Source: Liolophura sinensis (lineage: Eukaryota; Mollusca; Polyplacophora; Chitonida; Chitonidae). From it: a stretch of DNA of 64,000 bases. The DNA is taken from the NCBI RefSeq assembly GCF_032854445.1, contig NC_088301.1:26460402-26524401 (forward strand), in the 5' to 3' direction. A model generated the notes under the pieces. It saw nothing but the letters and a program-made list of their open reading frames with translations. It did no database searches and was not told where the DNA came from. Below, in pieces: positions 62,907 through 64,000 of the stretch (its first letter is position 1; every line of letters starts with the position of its first letter). Made by a program: the position numbers and the translations under genes.

Positions 62907-64000
62907 TGTAATATTCACAGCATTAATGGTTAAATGACGTGAGTCTTGCAATGTGATGACAATGCTGCAAATATCATTAAACCATATAATCACTACCCTA
63001 ATTCCTCAACCGTTTCACACATGAAAGAGCAACTTTTCAACCGAGTTCAGGCATAGTTTGAGTTTGATTGTTGTGACAAAACTACATTGGGTTGGAGCCA
63101 ATTTCAGGGTTTCTTAAAAAGTATAATTTTACACACAGTAATGCCCTCAGAATTTGCTTGAATAAACACAAAGCATGTGAGAAGATTGAGGAATTACAGT
63201 AGCCTTAGTTATGGTTTACATGTAAAATTGCTAAAGAGGAGAGCATACATAACTTATAATGAAGCTGTGTTATTCTTTACAGTCAGTGAGAGTGAACTAT
63301 TTCTTTCCACTATACTTCATAACATAATCCCACTAATGTTATCAGATGTTTTGTACACACCCAGGCAATGTTTGTCTCCTATGACAGTTTCAGCTGATCG
63401 TAAGTCTGAAATGTAGAGCGCTCTGCTGACACTCAGGGTATGACATAAGCTAATAGGTTTATCGTGTAAAACTGGACTCACCTGGACTTAATGCTATCAC
63501 TTTCGGTACTTTTCCAGGAGCTAACACTTCTACTCCTGGCCCTCGTCTCGTCCTCGTCATAGAGGGCGCTCAGCCCAAAATCGGACTCCATATCAGAGCT
63601 GTACGTTCTCTGACGCTGTATGATTCTCAGTGTATTGTAGCCCACAATGTCACGAGCACTAGCGTAGCCAATGTTTTCCAGAGCACTATCTAAACCCCTT
63701 GTCGGGGACATAACTCCTAAAGCGGGATTGGCCGGTTGCCTTCGTAAACTAGGCACCCGGCTGAGGTTAGCTCGCTTTCTGTTCACCGAAGAATGGTGCA
63801 CGGTAGTCCAAGTGTTTTCTACGTTCTGTTTATTAAGTAGACTTGTCAGTGAGGCTGTGCTCGCTATTGGGCTGAGGGTTGAGCCTTCCTGGGTGACAAG
63901 GGGGCCCGCAGATTCACACGACCCGATGCCACTGGTGGTGGAGCCTGTGTTAAAACTATCTGAACGACTTTTGCTGGTAGTGTTACTTTCATTGCTACTG
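57343..64000 (-). CDS. Unrecognised multi-exon gene, C-terminal 484 codons (8 exons; 5' part beyond window)
   Basis: Eight exons on the minus strand join with GT/AG borders and agreeing phases at all seven junctions: 64000-63482, 62198-62030, 60807-60753, 60073-59930, 59531-59337, 58740-58617, 58136-57998, 57453-57343. The joined exons give 484 residues and a TGA stop. In this fragment, residues 1-172 are Ser/Thr/Arg-rich and probably disordered. A hydrophobic patch (FLGLCLPIDVTMVFE) closes exon 2. A CxxC pair (CLACHRR) lies at about 272-276. Residues 362-484 form a charged, probably helical C-terminal domain (IIRREIMRFI, RKFPRAFRDLCLYSD, ARRFIQELFDDL), with an acidic tail ending in EFAEGFG. 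No signal peptide or clear membrane span is visible, so a cytoplasmic scaffold or regulatory protein is plausible, but that is inference. I do not recognise the family. The true start lies beyond position 64000; the GTG near 63801 is internal. Confidence 0.85.
57998..58136 (-). CDS. Gene 2, exon g
   Basis: The acceptor is CTACTTTTGCAG. The first T completes CA|T (His), and 46 codons follow to AGG|GTAACA. It encodes the most coding-like block of the gene: LKRKFPRAFRDLCLYSDIAV, ILGSYSFRLNARRFIQELFD, DLSLTR. The alternating aromatic and basic pattern suggests amphipathic helices. Confidence 0.85.
58264..58336. repeat. 16-17-bp tandem repeat, 4 copies
   Basis: GAGATTAAACCACAAC repeated in the intron downstream of exon f, next to a region (58225-58255) that weakly resembles a SINE body. 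Confidence 0.85.
58617..58740 (-). CDS. Gene 2, exon f
   Basis: Acceptor CCCTTTTTCAG and donor TTACA|GTAAGT. The A left from exon e plus CT gives Thr, then SKKMSEDSDVGRAIIRREIM and RFITNLSSSVGTKGSEQGLL. The exon opens the helical C-terminal domain and leaves phase 2 (CA|T) for exon g. Confidence 0.85.
59028..59272 (-). mobile_element. Old full-length SINE (family 1) in the intron after exon e
   Basis: ACATACTCAAGAATAATTCA, then CATCCGCAGTATGCTGGCAG and AGCTCGCTAACCACCAGACT mark tail, body and head. It is much diverged and ends in a C-rich run (59271-59293), about 40 bp from the exon e donor. Confidence 0.8.
59337..59531 (-). CDS. Gene 2, exon e, with possible alternative stop
   Basis: The acceptor is TTTGCTTACATCAG. 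The exon encodes 64 complete codons, including DMSLEDADPHNVLGNLGPSP and YSTAGSLTSTTDTDS, and ends at GACTCCA|GTATGT in phase 1. Reading through the donor adds only Ser-Met before a TAG, so a retained intron would give a shorter protein lacking the C-terminal domain. A C-rich run and an old SINE lie just downstream. Confidence 0.85.
59930..60073 (-). CDS. Gene 2, exon d with CxxC segment
   Basis: Acceptor GGTTTTTAG and donor ACAG|GTAAAT; the exon joins exon c in phase 1 (G|TT) and exon e in phase 1 (G|AC). It encodes EEAPPPLVSHVAEDQDTKHD, then TTVCLACHRRQLHDGSKIRI and an end at HIAEVDT. The CxxC followed by His-Arg-Arg could be half of a metal site, but no second Cys/His pair is seen nearby. 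Confidence 0.85.
60424..60650 (-). mobile_element. SINE (family 1), nearly full length with an internal deletion
   Basis: Tail, body and most of the head, but the B-box segment (complement of GAGTTCAAGTCCAG) is missing between AGCCAGCATGAGC and AGCGACAGCATTGG. Lies in the intron between exons c and d. Confidence 0.88.
60753..60807 (-). CDS. Gene 2, exon c (55 bp)
   Basis: A short exon between acceptor TTTTACAG and donor GCAG|GTAAAT. It is in phase 0 with exon b and phase 1 with exon d, and encodes VNEGEDRRTASVCSSTSA. Support comes from the phase agreement and splice sites. Removing its 55 bp would break the frame, so it is probably constitutive unless another exon compensates. Confidence 0.75.
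60955..61250 (-). mobile_element. Diverged SINE family 2 copy
   Basis: Shares TCAGTCATATGA, the CCAACCAGTC block and AAGTCTTTGGTATGACCCAA followed by a B-box complement GGGTTTGATCCCAAGG with the 61563 copy. The head is degraded. Confidence 0.6.
61563..61921 (-). mobile_element. SINE family 2, full length
   Basis: The inverse of the 32664 copy from the tail (GAGTGATTGGGGTTTAACAT) to the head (complement of GGCCCCGATAGCACAGTTGG). The B-box complement is GGATTGACCCTGGATC. Lies in the intron between exons b and c. Confidence 0.85.
62030..62198 (-). CDS. Gene 2, exon b
   Basis: The acceptor is a pyrimidine-rich TTTGCTATTTTCAG at 62199 and rightward. The exon's first base C completes AG|C (Ser) from exon a, and 56 codons follow to the donor GAG|GTAATA. 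The peptide contains SIQDYESSQSSPYNTWSRL and then the hydrophobic LGLCLPIDVTMVFE. The intron upstream carries two MITE copies, a TA microsatellite and no visible exon. Confidence 0.85.
62371..62500 (+). mobile_element. TA-flanked MITE, truncated copy
   Basis: The 3' part ACTTCACAAAAAGTATAATT to GAAGAATTACAG matches copies 2 and 4. The 5' end is lost. Confidence 0.8.
62853..62905. repeat. (TA)n microsatellite
   Basis: About 25 uninterrupted TA units in the intron between exons a and b. Confidence 0.95.
62996..63199 (+). mobile_element. 204-bp TA-flanked MITE, best copy
   Basis: CCCTAATTCCTCAACC at the left and TTGAGGAATTACAG at the right form a near-perfect TIR. TA lies at 62994-62995 and 63200-63201. 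No coding capacity. Confidence 0.88.
63482..64000 (-). CDS. Gene 2, exon a (open at window edge)
   Basis: The frame is open from the window edge for 172 codons and ends in phase 2 at AAGTCCAG followed by donor GTGAGT (63481-63476). The peptide is rich in Ser, Thr, Asn and Arg (for example RARSRSVSSWKSTESDSIK), with an Asp/Glu patch (LYDEDETRA), which suggests a phosphorylatable linker. Only part of this exon may be visible. Confidence 0.85.

Noticed and set aside
63478-63801. A gene starting at the codon near 63801
   Set aside because: The codon is GTG, and the frame is open beyond it to the window edge, so it is internal to exon a.

Overview
The window is metazoan genomic DNA: AT-rich, gene-poor, full of introns, tRNA-derived SINEs, MITE-like elements and minisatellites. 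No bacterial features (operons, long ORFs, CRISPR arrays, rRNA) are visible. The main SINE (tRNA-like head, conserved body, AAAT-type tail, ending in the sense orientation with AAACACCAATCAAATAAATAAA-like sequence), the frequent ACATGTA words and a FRAS1/FREM-family gene suggest a marine lophotrochozoan, most likely a mollusc. I cannot name the species.

Only two protein-coding genes can be supported, both on the minus strand. (1) At 37551-37790 lies the first coding exon of a FRAS1/FREM-type extracellular matrix protein: a signal peptide followed by the start of the family's N-terminal region, ending at a consensus splice donor. Everything to its left (1-37550) reads as its first intron, at least 37.5 kb long, with no second exon recognised. 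A CpG-rich patch at about 40.7-41.1 kb with a strong minus-strand donor at 40674 is a candidate 5' noncoding exon and promoter. (2) From 64000 (continuing beyond the window) to the stop at 57343 lie eight exons of a second gene. All seven junctions have GT/AG borders and matching phases. They encode the C-terminal 484 residues of a protein I do not recognise: a Ser-rich region, a CxxC segment and a helical, charged C-terminal domain.

Layout: 1-37.5 kb, FREM-like intron 1, with SINEs, a 204-bp TA-flanked MITE, a 167-bp tandem duplication and minisatellites at 5.3, 11.4 and 25.4 kb. 37.55-37.85 kb, FREM-like exon. 37.9-52.7 kb, intergenic DNA that is visibly richer in CpG than the flanks, with a second MITE copy, a long-armed foldback element (47.6 kb) and a higher-order minisatellite (51.3-52.2 kb). 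52.7-57.3 kb, CpG-poor DNA downstream of gene 2 with several SINEs, possibly its 3' UTR or read-through zone. 57.3-64 kb, gene 2, whose introns hold SINEs of two families and two MITE copies.

Most striking observations: the SINE copies keep readable target-site duplications, and several independent insertions are 5'-truncated at nearly the same internal point; a TA-flanked MITE family is present in four copies; CpG density appears to mark the transcribed domains. No clearly new protein system is visible; gene 2 is the best candidate for an undescribed conserved protein.
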